Source: Leeuwenhoekiella sp.
GTDB taxonomy: Bacteria; Bacteroidota; Bacteroidia; Flavobacteriales; Flavobacteriaceae
Assembly (NCBI GenBank): GCA_002708845.1
Contig: PAPI01000022.1
Location: 408,626-472,625, forward strand
DNA: 64,000 nt
Direction: 5' to 3'
Shown: positions 10,953 to 19,685 of the stretch, in pieces
How positions within the stretch are numbered: position 1 is the first letter of the stretch
Layout: the number at the start of each line of letters is the position of its first letter
Notes under the pieces: model-generated
Database searches by the model: none
The model's input: the letters and a program-made list of their open reading frames with translations, nothing else
Told to the model about the DNA's origin: nothing
Made by a program: the position numbers and the translations under genes

Positions 10953-11549
10953 TTATTGTTCTGTAGCTACAGGTTCCCAACGCATAGATTCCAGAATATC
11001 TGTAATCATTTCGTTATACGCTGCTTTCGATTTACCACGAACGGATGTCGCAAAGTCAATGTAAGCAGTTTCCGCATCAGGCGATTCTTCTATGGGAATC
11101 AAAATATGATCAACCTGTGCAGACCCGATACTGTTTAGAGCTTTATAACGGTAAATCGTGTAATCACCCATTTCTTCGGAATTCTTAGCGATTATATGGG
11201 TATTTGCTTCTTCTGCATTCATCCAGGTCATATTCATAATAAACCCATCAGTAAGGCCGCCGTAAAATGAATTATCTTCTCCTGAATATTTAATTGTAAG
11301 TCCATTACCTGCTGTTTCAACAGAAGCGCGATCCGGATGCATAAAACTCAGATTCCACTGTCCATTCATTTTCGGACTTTTATAAACTTCATAACCTTCA
11401 GGAATGATATCCTCTGCAGGAGGTTCCGGTTTTTCAATTTTAGTTTCTGTTTTATTTTCAGCCAGATCTTTTTTAGATTCATTCTGATCACAAGCAGTAA
11501 AAAATACAAGTGAAAGGCTCATTCCGGTATATAAAATTAGTTTTCTCAT
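10953..11549 (-). CDS. hypothetical lipoprotein
   Basis: 198 residues with a lipoprotein signal (SLVFFTAC, Cys about residue 20) followed by a charged Lys/Glu/Pro-rich linker (about 24-50). The folded part starts at YEVYKSPKMNGQWNLSFMHP and ends ILESMRWEP. I do not recognise a named domain. The size and beta-rich pattern resemble single-domain outer-membrane lipoproteins that are common in flavobacteria. It is monocistronic by appearance, between the mnmA terminator and an AT-rich gap. Confidence 0.75.
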   Translation of the reverse strand: MRKLILYTGMSLSLVFFTACDQNESKKDLAENKTETKIEKPEPPAEDIIPEGYEVYKSPKMNGQWNLSFMHPDRASVETAGNGLTIKYSGEDNSFYGGLTDGFIMNMTWMNAEEANTHIIAKNSEEMGDYTIYRYKALNSIGSAQVDHILIPIEESPDAETAYIDFATSVRGKSKAAYNEMITDILESMRWEPVATEQ

Positions 11550-11824
11550 CTTTTTTGATTTTAAAAGTTGAGACTAAAGTAGAGCTATTTGGGCGGTGCT
11601 TATTTTTAAGAATTGCTAAAAAAAATTGGAAGCTGTTAAGTTCTGTTAAGGACAAATTCTAAAATTTCAGATAAATTAATATTTTAAAAATTTGATATTC
11701 AGCACGTTAATTCAGCAATAAATCTTTAATGAGGCTAATGTTAAAATATTTGTATGTAACGATTCTCAAACTGCTATATAGTTTTTTGGACTCTTAAAAA
11801 TTTAGAAAATAGTAATGAAAATAA
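11550..11824. other. AT-rich intergenic region
   Basis: About 275 bases without a supported gene between two minus-strand lipoprotein genes. It should hold the promoter of the 10953-11549 gene, but I find only a poor -7 match. No repeat or RNA gene is recognised. Confidence 0.5.
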
Positions 11825-11852
11825 AAAGAGAGACCTTTAAAGGGCTCTCTTT
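11825..11852 (-). terminator. terminator of the DUF4998 lipoprotein gene
   Basis: AAAGAGAG / CTCTCTTT arms with an inner CC/GG pair around TTTAAA; read on the minus strand it is followed by a T-rich run. Confidence 0.7.
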
Positions 11853-11874
11853 AAGTAGCTGATTCAATAAATTT

Positions 11875-13065
11875 TTAACTTCCGGGAACAATTGTAAAGG
11901 ATGAGATTTGTCCATATCGTCCGGCGTCAGATTGAGTGGTTAAAAAACCAACCGTAATATCAGATTCTTCATCAAGGGTAAAAGGGACGCTATAATTTAA
12001 AGTTGCTTTATCTACACGCTGATATGCGATAACTTCCGGAGCTGTATCAAGATTTTCAACATCGGGAATACCATCACCTTTAGTAATAACGAAATAAGTA
12101 CCTCCTTCGTCAGCATTAGAATAGTTAGTATATAAAATTTTAACTTCTAAAGCATAGCTTCCGGCGTCTGCTTTTACCATTTGATATATTTTACCATTTG
12201 TAACTGCCGGTGCTCCCCATCCTGATTCAACGTTAAAGATGTTGTTATACTTCTGGTCCCATCCACCGTAACCGCCGTGATTTTTTACAGCTTCATTCGA
12301 TGTCCATACAGCTAATGTTCCCCAGCGACCTGAAGAAGAAGTGGCCTCAAAGGGTACAGCTGCGTTCTGAAGCACAGGAAACGGTATAGGTTGAAAGGAT
12401 GATGATGCAGTGTAAATGGTATCAATGGCTGCCTGACTGGGTTTGTAAAGAGAACGATAATTTACATCTGTACCTTTCTTGTACTCGGGTAAAGTAACTG
12501 TGGTCTGAGTGGCACCTATAAATACTTTCTGAGTCATTCCATCTGTATCCTCATAAGTTATTTCTGTACCTAAGGCTCCAAGATCTGAGTTGAGTTTGCT
12601 ATAATTAACAACGAGCTTTTCTTCAGAAAGAATTTTTGAGACCAAAGTCCTATTATAAATTTTATCTACATATGACTCTCCGTAAACCTGTGTTCCGCCA
12701 GCAAGAACAGGAGAGGTTTTGCCGGAGGCGTCTGTTGTTTGTACTTCGAAATTGTAGAAGTCTTCAGTTAAATTTTCCATTGTTCTCGTAAATTCAAAAT
12801 TTCCTGAAGTTTGAGGGATATCTATACTCACGGAACCGTCATTGGGAGACCATTTAATTTGCACTTCAGTAATGGAAGACCTCGCAGGTATAGATCCTTT
12901 GATTTGAACACGATTCATACCGGGCAAAACCGCAAAGGACTCAAGATTTGCCAGTGAGGTCTCAGATTCATCTGTATTAAGTGTGTCGTCAGAATCGCAG
13001 GAAATGATGCTGGAAACGAAAACTATACTCAAAAGAAGTATTAGGCTTGGCGTAATTCTTTTCAT
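11875..13065 (-). CDS. DUF4998/DUF5013-type surface lipoprotein (SusE-like position)
   Basis: 396 residues from the ATG at 13065; the longer frame starts at a TTG two codons earlier. The lipoprotein signal ends at SSIISCDSDD. The N-terminal half (NRVQIKGSIPARSSITEVQI followed by KWSPNDG) matches the DUF4998 pattern and the C-terminal half (GRWGTLAVWTSNEAVKNHGG) resembles DUF5013, a discoidin-like sugar-binding fold. These lipoproteins often accompany SusCD glycan-uptake systems. No SusC or SusD gene is in the window, but two GH13 lipoproteins lie a few kilobases upstream in transcription terms, so a role in glucan binding is possible. Confidence 0.75.
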   Translation of the reverse strand: MKRITPSLILLLSIVFVSSIISCDSDDTLNTDESETSLANLESFAVLPGMNRVQIKGSIPARSSITEVQIKWSPNDGSVSIDIPQTSGNFEFTRTMENLTEDFYNFEVQTTDASGKTSPVLAGGTQVYGESYVDKIYNRTLVSKILSEEKLVVNYSKLNSDLGALGTEITYEDTDGMTQKVFIGATQTTVTLPEYKKGTDVNYRSLYKPSQAAIDTIYTASSSFQPIPFPVLQNAAVPFEATSSSGRWGTLAVWTSNEAVKNHGGYGGWDQKYNNIFNVESGWGAPAVTNGKIYQMVKADAGSYALEVKILYTNYSNADEGGTYFVITKGDGIPDVENLDTAPEVIAYQRVDKATLNYSVPFTLDEESDITVGFLTTQSDAGRYGQISSFTIVPGS

Positions 13066-13216
13066 AATCAATATTTTACAAAGTACAGCGAAATCGATTT
13101 CGCAACTATTAAACTCTTGTAAAAATAACGATTTTGATCTGTACGACTTACCTGTAGTGTCCTGCTACAAAACTGAAAAACAGAAGTTTCTAAAACTTAA
13201 TTTTAATACGCTACTA

Positions 13217-13741
13217 TTATAAAAGTTCTATAGAATCAATCTCCAGTTTAAAATCCTGCACTTTACCATTACCAATTAAAAAAGTGATTTGCTCAATTTG
13301 ATCTTTATCAAAATTAGGTCTGCGTAAACGCTGCCCGCGATACTGTGGGTACATATTTTTTAATGATATGTGTAATGTTTGCCAGGCTCCAGTAGTTTCA
13401 AATTCTGAGATGTATGAATGATCTGTTGACCTTTTATCTTTTACCCGAAACTGGTAGGTCTTACCATCGCCTTTTACGCGCAGCAAAATAGTGTCATCAG
13501 GTGAAACATCTAAGGTTTTAAAAGCATACTGTACGGAAGAAAATCCGCCATTGTTTTCCAGAGATACGTGTCCTTCAAATACTCCGTTTCCCGCGTCATT
13601 AAGTCTGAATTTAGCATTTGACTCTCCTCCCATGACCGTATCGTTGACCACGCGCCAGGATGAGATATCGCTTTCTTTTGAAAAATTGAAAATAACCGTA
13701 TTCATGATAATAACTAATATTAATAGTGTGAATAATTTCAT
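13217..13741 (-). CDS. CIA30 family protein
   Basis: 174 residues. The motif WRVVNDTVMGGESNAKF and later GQRLRRPNFDKDQIEQITFL identify the CIA30 (NADH:ubiquinone oxidoreductase intermediate-associated protein 30) domain, a galactose-binding-like beta-sandwich. In bacteria its role is undefined; respiratory complex I assembly is known only for the mitochondrial relative. The first 15 residues are hydrophobic and could be a signal or anchor. An alternative start is the Met at 13705. It lies 10 bases downstream of the YetF-type gene and is probably co-transcribed with it. Confidence 0.85.
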   Translation of the reverse strand: MKLFTLLILVIIMNTVIFNFSKESDISSWRVVNDTVMGGESNAKFRLNDAGNGVFEGHVSLENNGGFSSVQYAFKTLDVSPDDTILLRVKGDGKTYQFRVKDKRSTDHSYISEFETTGAWQTLHISLKNMYPQYRGQRLRRPNFDKDQIEQITFLIGNGKVQDFKLEIDSIELL

Positions 13742-13751
13742 AATCGTGATT

Positions 13752-14288
13752 TTAGGCGTGTTTACGTTTTACATCACCCATTATATAATCCTCCAGTTGG
13801 AGAGTCTCGTCTGTGGTATGCATAACGCTGATTTCGCCGGTTGTTTCCAGAATTACAGCTTTGACTTCAGAAAGTCTGATAACGTTTGCCTCCCTTAACT
13901 TAGACTGAAGTTCAGCCTCGGTCACTTTACTGGCTTTCATATTATCCCAGAGCACCTTGCCATTTTCCATGATAAGCAATGGATCGTTATCAATAAGATC
14001 TTCTATTTTTTCAGATTTAAAACGTAACAGGGTTACTAAATAATTCAGGCTAAAAAGCGCTATAAGAATAACCGCTCCAAGTAAAATTGAAGGTTTACTT
14101 GAGTTGATGCTCATTCCCAGAATACTACCTATGGCTACGGTAATTACAAAGTCGAACCCTGTCATTTTGCTGAAGCTCTTCAACCCAAAAATGCGGGTAA
14201 GTACCACAATGAGTATAAAAATAAGCACGGTGCCCAGCACCGACTCCAGAATGAGGTCGTCATTTCTGAAAAAATAAGAAGAATCCAT
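13752..14288 (-). CDS. YetF/DUF421 family membrane protein
   Basis: 178 residues. Three N-terminal transmembrane segments (about 15-33, 44-60, 66-84) precede a cytoplasmic domain with the family motif DNDPLLIMENGKVLWDNM and the closing GEISVMHTTDE. This is the DUF421 architecture of YetF and related proteins, of unknown biochemical role. It is probably in one transcript with the CIA30 gene downstream. The start ATG lies about 90 bases from the GH13 gene end. Confidence 0.85.
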   Translation of the reverse strand: MDSSYFFRNDDLILESVLGTVLIFILIVVLTRIFGLKSFSKMTGFDFVITVAIGSILGMSINSSKPSILLGAVILIALFSLNYLVTLLRFKSEKIEDLIDNDPLLIMENGKVLWDNMKASKVTEAELQSKLREANVIRLSEVKAVILETTGEISVMHTTDETLQLEDYIMGDVKRKHA

Positions 14289-14376
14289 AAGTCGTTGTTT
14301 CCGGTTAGTTTAACAAGGTACAACGGGCACGTACAGATTCTTCTTTAGCCGATCATAAATATTAATTAATTCAACC

Positions 14377-16125
14377 TTAATTCTTTGCCAAAATCACGGC
14401 CTGATAGGGTTTTAATATGGCGCTGGTTCCGGTTTTTTCCAGAGTGTCGTAATTATTGATCAGGATATTGCCATAGGTATGCAGATCGTTGATACCCACC
14501 GCCGCATCTCTATCACTAAAATTTAGTATAATCATCAAGTTTTGATTGTCCAGACTTCGGGTGTAAGCATACACCTGTTTGTGCTCTTTTTGTATGAGTT
14601 CGTATTCGCCGTAAACTAAAACGGGATTGCCAGCACGTAGAGCAGTCATTTCCTTAAAATGATTGAGTACACTTTGGGAATTTTCCTCTTCAACCTTAAC
14701 GTTAACAGTAGTGTAATTGGGATTTACAGGAAGCCAGGGCGTTCCGGTTGTAAAGCCAGCATTTTTGGAGTCGTCCCACTGCATGGGCGTGCGACCATGA
14801 TCGCGCGAACCAAAGCGCAGGCTGCGCATAAACACATCCATATCTTCACCTTCGCTTTTCGCTTTTTTATAGCCATTTCGAGCAGCAATGTCCTGAAAGT
14901 CTTCAATATCCCGTAATTCTGGGTTGTTAGTCATCCCCTGTTCATCACCAAAATAACAATACGGCGTGCCGCGCATACTCAGGATAAAGGTATTGAGCAT
15001 TTTTGCAGATGGTGCTCTAAACGGAAGACTGTCGCTGGCATACCTGCTCACCATTCGAGCCTGATCGTGGTTAGAAAGAAAAATCGAAATCCATCCTTTT
15101 TTCGCGAAAGCGCTGTCCCATTTTGTAAAGGTTTCTTTAAAGGTTGAAAGATCATAACCGTCAACTTTTGGGATATCAACTCCGTCAAAAGCATAAGCCA
15201 TATTGATCTCGTTTCGGTCTGCATCTACCAGTTCGTGAGCTTCTTCCAGCGTTCGCCCGGCCCCTTCAGCAACACTCATCACGTCGTATTTACTAAACAC
15301 TTCTGCATTCATTTCTTTTAAATACTCGTGCAAACCGTCCTGCATCGCATAATACTGAATAAAGTTTTTCTCAAAACCATCAGGGAATTTGGGGAAGGTG
15401 GTGTCTTTAGCCGCAAACTGAAACGCATCCAATCTAAACCCGTCAACACCCTTGTCTGCCCAGAACTTCATAATATCATAAACTTCCTGACGCACTTTTG
15501 GGTTTTCCCAGTTGAGGTCGGGTTGCTTTTGCGAAAAATAATGCAGGTAATAGGCATCAGTTTGCTCGTCGTATTTCCAGGCATTACCTGCTTCATCAAA
15601 AAGGCTGTAGCGGTAAGGCGGCTCGCCTTTTTCGGCTGGCCACCAGTGGTAATAATCCCGATACGGATTGTCGCGCGAACTGCGGCTTTCTTTAAACCAG
15701 GGATGCTCATCACTACTGTGATTAACCACAATATCCATCACCAGTTTAAGGTCACGTGCGTGCATCTCGGTAAGCATGGTGTCAAAATCTTCCATGGTAC
15801 CAAAATCACTCATTATATCCCGGTAATCGCTTACATCGTAACCGTTGTCGTCGTTAGGCGAACTGTAAATAGGATTGAGCCATACGGCTGTAACGCCCAG
15901 ACTTTTTACATAATCCAGCCGGTCAATAATTCCTCGTAAATCGCCCACACCGTCACCATCTGTATCCTGAAAACTGCGCGGATAAATTTGATAGACAATG
16001 GCTTCTTTCCACCACTTTTTATCTAATTCATCCTCCTGATTCATTTGCATAGGTGTTTTTTCTTTTTTCTCTGCACAGCTGATTATAGCTAGCAGAATAA
16101 TACCTAATAATGTAATTTTTTTCAT
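14377..16125 (-). CDS. GH13 alpha-glucosidase/oligo-1,6-glucosidase-like lipoprotein
   Basis: 582 residues from the ATG at 16125; the longer frame begins at TTG 16146. The signal peptide ends LLAIISCAEKK, giving an exported lipoprotein. Numbered from the longer frame, the (beta/alpha)8 barrel has region I DIVVNHSSDEH (138-148), nucleophile D240 in GFRLDAFQF, acid/base E294 in VAEGAG and transition-state D361 in SNHDQ. EAIVYQIYPRSFQDTDGDGV-type N-terminal sequence and HGRTPMQWD near the end place it with alpha-glucosidase/oligo-1,6-glucosidase enzymes acting on alpha-glucan oligosaccharides. It lies 79 bases downstream of a second GH13 lipoprotein, so the pair likely degrades starch-type glucans at the cell envelope. 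Confidence 0.92.
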   Translation of the reverse strand: MKKITLLGIILLAIISCAEKKEKTPMQMNQEDELDKKWWKEAIVYQIYPRSFQDTDGDGVGDLRGIIDRLDYVKSLGVTAVWLNPIYSSPNDDNGYDVSDYRDIMSDFGTMEDFDTMLTEMHARDLKLVMDIVVNHSSDEHPWFKESRSSRDNPYRDYYHWWPAEKGEPPYRYSLFDEAGNAWKYDEQTDAYYLHYFSQKQPDLNWENPKVRQEVYDIMKFWADKGVDGFRLDAFQFAAKDTTFPKFPDGFEKNFIQYYAMQDGLHEYLKEMNAEVFSKYDVMSVAEGAGRTLEEAHELVDADRNEINMAYAFDGVDIPKVDGYDLSTFKETFTKWDSAFAKKGWISIFLSNHDQARMVSRYASDSLPFRAPSAKMLNTFILSMRGTPYCYFGDEQGMTNNPELRDIEDFQDIAARNGYKKAKSEGEDMDVFMRSLRFGSRDHGRTPMQWDDSKNAGFTTGTPWLPVNPNYTTVNVKVEEENSQSVLNHFKEMTALRAGNPVLVYGEYELIQKEHKQVYAYTRSLDNQNLMIILNFSDRDAAVGINDLHTYGNILINNYDTLEKTGTSAILKPYQAVILAKN

Positions 16126-16204
16126 GTATTTAAAATTTATTATCAACAGATAATCAGCGTCTTAATTCTGCCTATAGCAATTACTTTGTTGTTGTAGACT
16201 TGCT

Positions 16205-17869
16205 TTATTTTCTTTCAAGTAAAACCAGCGTTTCAGAATTGTTGAGCATGACTATTCCGTTTTCAACGGTTACTTCGGTATTGGAATAGGTGTCTTTTAG
16301 CTTTGTGCCTTCGGCGAAAATAGCTCCTACCGGTATACGTTTTTCGCCCACAGGAAGATCAAGACCTATCACAACAGCATCTTCAACGCCATTTTTAGCA
16401 TAGGTTCTTGAAAATACATAAGGCTCTTGCTGAAGCATCTGATGCTGACCAGCTCCCACTGCAGGATGATCTCTGCGGAAGGTTCCGAGCTTTTGCCAAT
16501 GCTTTAGGATATTTTTGGTTTCAGTAGAGTCAAGAGTATTCCAGGGCATCATTCCACGTAAGGTGGCATCGCCTTCTGTACCCTCTATGGTCAAATCTCG
16601 GGCAAGTTCATCTCCGTAATAAACCTGGGAAATTCCGGGAGTAAGCAGCAATTTAGTGCCGGTTTCGTAGGCTTTGCTTCGGTCTTTATCAAAAGGATCA
16701 CCATCATCATGCGATGTCGCATAATTTAAAATACTTTTTCCTTCAAGGCTGTGATGCAGGATAGAATCGTAGGTTTTAAACATCGTCTCATAATCGCCTT
16801 TAGCATCGTATTTAAACTGAAAATTGATGAGGTTGTCAAAACCGTTCGCGAAGTAATCAACGGTGTTGTCGCCAAAATTATAGTCGCGTCCACCGCCGAT
16901 GCCGTAGCCGTACACTTCGCCCAGCATAAAAAACGGATTATCATCTAAAATGGCTTCGGGATTGTTTTCTTTGTAATCTGCAAAAGCCAAATCGGCCTGA
17001 GTTCTCAGGTCAGTCCAGGCGCTTTCGTCTACGTGCTTGACGGTATCTACTCTAAAGGCATCAATGCCTAACTCACGAATGTAATCTGTCAACCATTTGA
17101 TGATGTAATTGCGCGGAGTCCGGGGAAGATTCGTTTCTGCAAAATAAGTGTCGAGCTCCTGGATTTCGGTATCGTAACGGCCTTCATCTTTCCATTTTTG
17201 GATTAGAAATTCAGGGAGTTCTACTTCTACTTCGCTATCCGTTTTAATATCGGGTAAGTTGGCGACCAGCGTACAGGGAATAGTCGTGTCGTATCCTGTA
17301 TAGGTACATTGAGGTTCTTGTCTTGTCCAGTTTTCGCCCCAGAAAGGATCCTGATCGGTTACAGGGCCGGTGTGGTTGAGCACAACATCCATTACGATAC
17401 GGATGCCTTTTTTATGCGCAGCTTTTACTAATTCTTGCAATTCTGCATAAGTACCAAAATTAGGGTCAAGGGCCGTCCAGTCTTTTGCCCAGTAGCCGTG
17501 GTACGCGTAGGTATTACCTGTTCCCTCATCAACTGCGTCGTGTATTTGTTCAACAACAGGCGTAAACCAGATCGCATTAATCCCTAAATCGGTAAAATAG
17601 CCATCTTTTATTTTTTGCGTAATACCGGCAAGATCACCGCCCTTAAAGTCCCGTAGTAAGCCCGTTTCTTTTGTGCGGTCAAAGTTTACATCGTTCTCGG
17701 TATTGCCGTTATTAAACCGGTCGGTGAGCAAGAAATAAAGGTTAGCACCTTCCCACACAAATGCGTTTTCAGTTTTTGCATCTGCTTTAGGCTCAATAGA
17801 TTTCGTTTCTTTTTTACAGCTGAGGATAAGCCAAAAGCAGCAAAGCAGCCAAATAAAGGGTTTTTGCAT
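16205..17869 (-). CDS. GH13 alpha-amylase family lipoprotein
   Basis: 554 residues. The signal peptide ends LILSCKK (Cys18). The barrel shows DVVLNH (161-166), nucleophile D275 in IDAFRVDTVKHV, acid/base E318 in MLGEVYG and the third acid D388 in TSHDDG. The N-terminal segment YFLLTDRFNNGN with a metal-site pattern resembles secreted alpha-amylases and cyclomaltodextrinase-like enzymes. An insertion at about 185-255 (with CTYTGYDTTIPC) is larger than in typical amylases. The product is probably the enzyme that cleaves internal alpha-1,4 bonds, feeding oligosaccharides to the neighbouring glucosidase. It is the promoter-proximal gene of the pair. Confidence 0.92.
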   Translation of the reverse strand: MQKPFIWLLCCFWLILSCKKETKSIEPKADAKTENAFVWEGANLYFLLTDRFNNGNTENDVNFDRTKETGLLRDFKGGDLAGITQKIKDGYFTDLGINAIWFTPVVEQIHDAVDEGTGNTYAYHGYWAKDWTALDPNFGTYAELQELVKAAHKKGIRIVMDVVLNHTGPVTDQDPFWGENWTRQEPQCTYTGYDTTIPCTLVANLPDIKTDSEVEVELPEFLIQKWKDEGRYDTEIQELDTYFAETNLPRTPRNYIIKWLTDYIRELGIDAFRVDTVKHVDESAWTDLRTQADLAFADYKENNPEAILDDNPFFMLGEVYGYGIGGGRDYNFGDNTVDYFANGFDNLINFQFKYDAKGDYETMFKTYDSILHHSLEGKSILNYATSHDDGDPFDKDRSKAYETGTKLLLTPGISQVYYGDELARDLTIEGTEGDATLRGMMPWNTLDSTETKNILKHWQKLGTFRRDHPAVGAGQHQMLQQEPYVFSRTYAKNGVEDAVVIGLDLPVGEKRIPVGAIFAEGTKLKDTYSNTEVTVENGIVMLNNSETLVLLERK

Positions 17870-17986
17870 AGGTACAGTTATGAGTAAGTGAAAAATAATA
17901 ATTTATTTACGGGCTACAACGCTTTCGCTATACTTTTTACGAAGAGGGCATTGATTTTTGAGATTTTAAATGGTGCATAGAAAGTT

Positions 17987-17995
17987 TACTTTTGC
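17987..17995 (+). promoter_or_regulatory. -7 promoter box for menA
   Basis: TACTTTTGC fits TAnnTTTGC and ends 15 bases before the menA ATG, implying a leader of only about 10 bases. Confidence 0.6.
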
Positions 17996-18010
17996 AATCA
18001 AATTAGATTT

Positions 18011-18913
18011 ATGAAACGAGTTAAAGCATGGGTTTCTGCCGCGCGTCTACGCACATTACCCTTGTCTATTTCCGGAATTATTGTGGGTAGTGCGCTGGCG
18101 TATAACGCCGGGGCATTTCGTTGGGATATTTGTGTTTTGGCTTTGCTGGCTACCCTTGGTTTTCAAATTTTATCCAATTTTGCAAACGATTATGGCGATG
18201 GGGTAAAAGGTACTGATAATCACGAACGCATAGGGCCTGCACGTGCAATGCAAAGTGGCTTGCTTACTGCGGCCCAACTTAAAAAAGGAATCATTTTTAC
18301 CGCTTTACTCACCTGTTTATTGAGTTTAGCACTCATCTTTACCGCATTTGGCTCAACCGAATTTTTAAAATCGCTGGTGTTTTTTATTCTTGGACTTTCG
18401 GCCATTATCGCGGCAGTAAAATATACGGTGGGTCGCGGGGCATACGGTTATCGCGGACTGGGAGACTTTTTTGTTTTTGTATTTTTTGGTCTCGTGGCTG
18501 TAAAAGGCACCTATTATATGTTTACTCAGGATTGGAATCCGGTAGTCCTCTTACCGGCAGTTACCGTTGGATTGCTTAGTGTTGCGGTACTTAACCTGAA
18601 TAACATGCGTGACCGTCAAAGCGATGCACGGGTCAACAAAAATACGCTAGCTGTGATCATGGGGGAGAAAAAGGTGAAATTCTATCATTATGCACTCATT
18701 GGCATTGCTTTTCTTTCTGTTCTGATATTCTTCTCTAATACAAATACCTGGAAATGGTCTGCAATCGCACTGCTTGTATTCATTATTCTGATTAAGCACG
18801 TGGTTTATGTGATGCGCAATACCAGTCCGGCGCTGTTAGATCCTGAGTTGAAAAAAGTGGCTTTATCTACATTCTTCTTTTCCATCTTATTTGCCTTTGG
18901 CTTTTTGTTTTAG
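18011..18913 (+). CDS. menA: 1,4-dihydroxy-2-naphthoate polyprenyltransferase
   Basis: 300 residues, a UbiA-superfamily integral membrane prenyltransferase with about nine helices. It attaches the polyprenyl chain to DHNA, the membrane step of menaquinone synthesis. The first Asp-rich site is NFANDYGDG (N56-G64) and the second is NNMRDRQSDAR (about 197-207); both bind Mg-diphosphate. The N-terminal WVSAARLRTLPLS is typical of MenA. It heads a run containing a UPF0173 hydrolase, menC, a CPBP protease and menE, so menaquinone, the main respiratory quinone of flavobacteria, is the theme here. Confidence 0.95.
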   Translation: MKRVKAWVSAARLRTLPLSISGIIVGSALAYNAGAFRWDICVLALLATLGFQILSNFANDYGDGVKGTDNHERIGPARAMQSGLLTAAQLKKGIIFTALLTCLLSLALIFTAFGSTEFLKSLVFFILGLSAIIAAVKYTVGRGAYGYRGLGDFFVFVFFGLVAVKGTYYMFTQDWNPVVLLPAVTVGLLSVAVLNLNNMRDRQSDARVNKNTLAVIMGEKKVKFYHYALIGIAFLSVLIFFSNTNTWKWSAIALLVFIILIKHVVYVMRNTSPALLDPELKKVALSTFFFSILFAFGFLF

Positions 18914-18993
18914 GTATTTTAACGAAAACTTATCGTACAGGATTTTTTGATTCGCTTTCGCTTGGCGAAATTTAGTTGATAAAAATTCACGTT

Positions 18994-19674
18994 ATGAAAA
19001 TCACATTTTACGGGCAAAACTGTTTTGCCCTGGAAACCGAAGAAGTAAAAATTCTCACTGATCCATTTATCACCGGAAACGATCTGGCCAAGGATAAAGT
19101 TGATATCAAAACTTTAAATCCCGACTATATTTTTCTTACGCATGCTCATCAGGATCATACGCTGGATGCCGAAGCAATTGCAAAGCAAAGCGGTGCTACA
19201 ATTGTAAGCAATTTTGAGATTGCCAATCACTATGAAGAAAAAGGTATTGAAGTACACCCGATGAATCATGGCGGTAGCTGGGCATTTCCTTTTGGGAAAG
19301 TAAAATATGTAAATGCTATTCACACCAGTTCTTTCCCCGATGGAAGCTATGGCGGCCAACCCGGCGGCTTTGTATTTTCTATAGCAGGAAAAACAATATA
19401 TATGGCCGGGGATACTGCATTAACGATGGACATGAAACTCATTCCGATGGAGTTTGATCTTGATCTGGCCATTCTGCCAATAGGTGATAATTTTACAATG
19501 GGTATTGCAGACGCAGTACGCGCCAGTGATTTTATTGAGTGTAATAAAATTTTAGGCTGTCATTACGATACCTTTGGTTACATCGAGATTGATCACGAGG
19601 AAGCTCAAAAAGCTTTTAAAGCCGTCGAAAAAGATTTAACGCTTTTAGAGATTGGCAACTCGATGACTCTTTAA
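18994..19674 (+). CDS. UPF0173 metallo-beta-lactamase-fold hydrolase
   Basis: 226 residues from the ATG at 18994 (the frame extends to a TTG at 18976). The HxHxDH motif is THAHQDHT (H50, H52, D54, H55), with later AIHTSSF, MAGDT and GCHYDTFG supplying further metal ligands. The short length without extra domains is typical of UPF0173 (YtkL-like) hydrolases. The physiological substrate is unknown. It lies between menA and menC, which makes a role in menaquinone synthesis possible, for instance a thioester or ester hydrolysis; this is inference from position only. Confidence 0.88.
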   Translation: MKITFYGQNCFALETEEVKILTDPFITGNDLAKDKVDIKTLNPDYIFLTHAHQDHTLDAEAIAKQSGATIVSNFEIANHYEEKGIEVHPMNHGGSWAFPFGKVKYVNAIHTSSFPDGSYGGQPGGFVFSIAGKTIYMAGDTALTMDMKLIPMEFDLDLAILPIGDNFTMGIADAVRASDFIECNKILGCHYDTFGYIEIDHEEAQKAFKAVEKDLTLLEIGNSMTL

Positions 19675-19685
19675 ACCAAAAGCGG

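Noticed and set aside
15328-15939. 203-codon plus-strand frame
   Set aside because: It is antisense to the first GH13 gene and has no recognisable domain or own signals.
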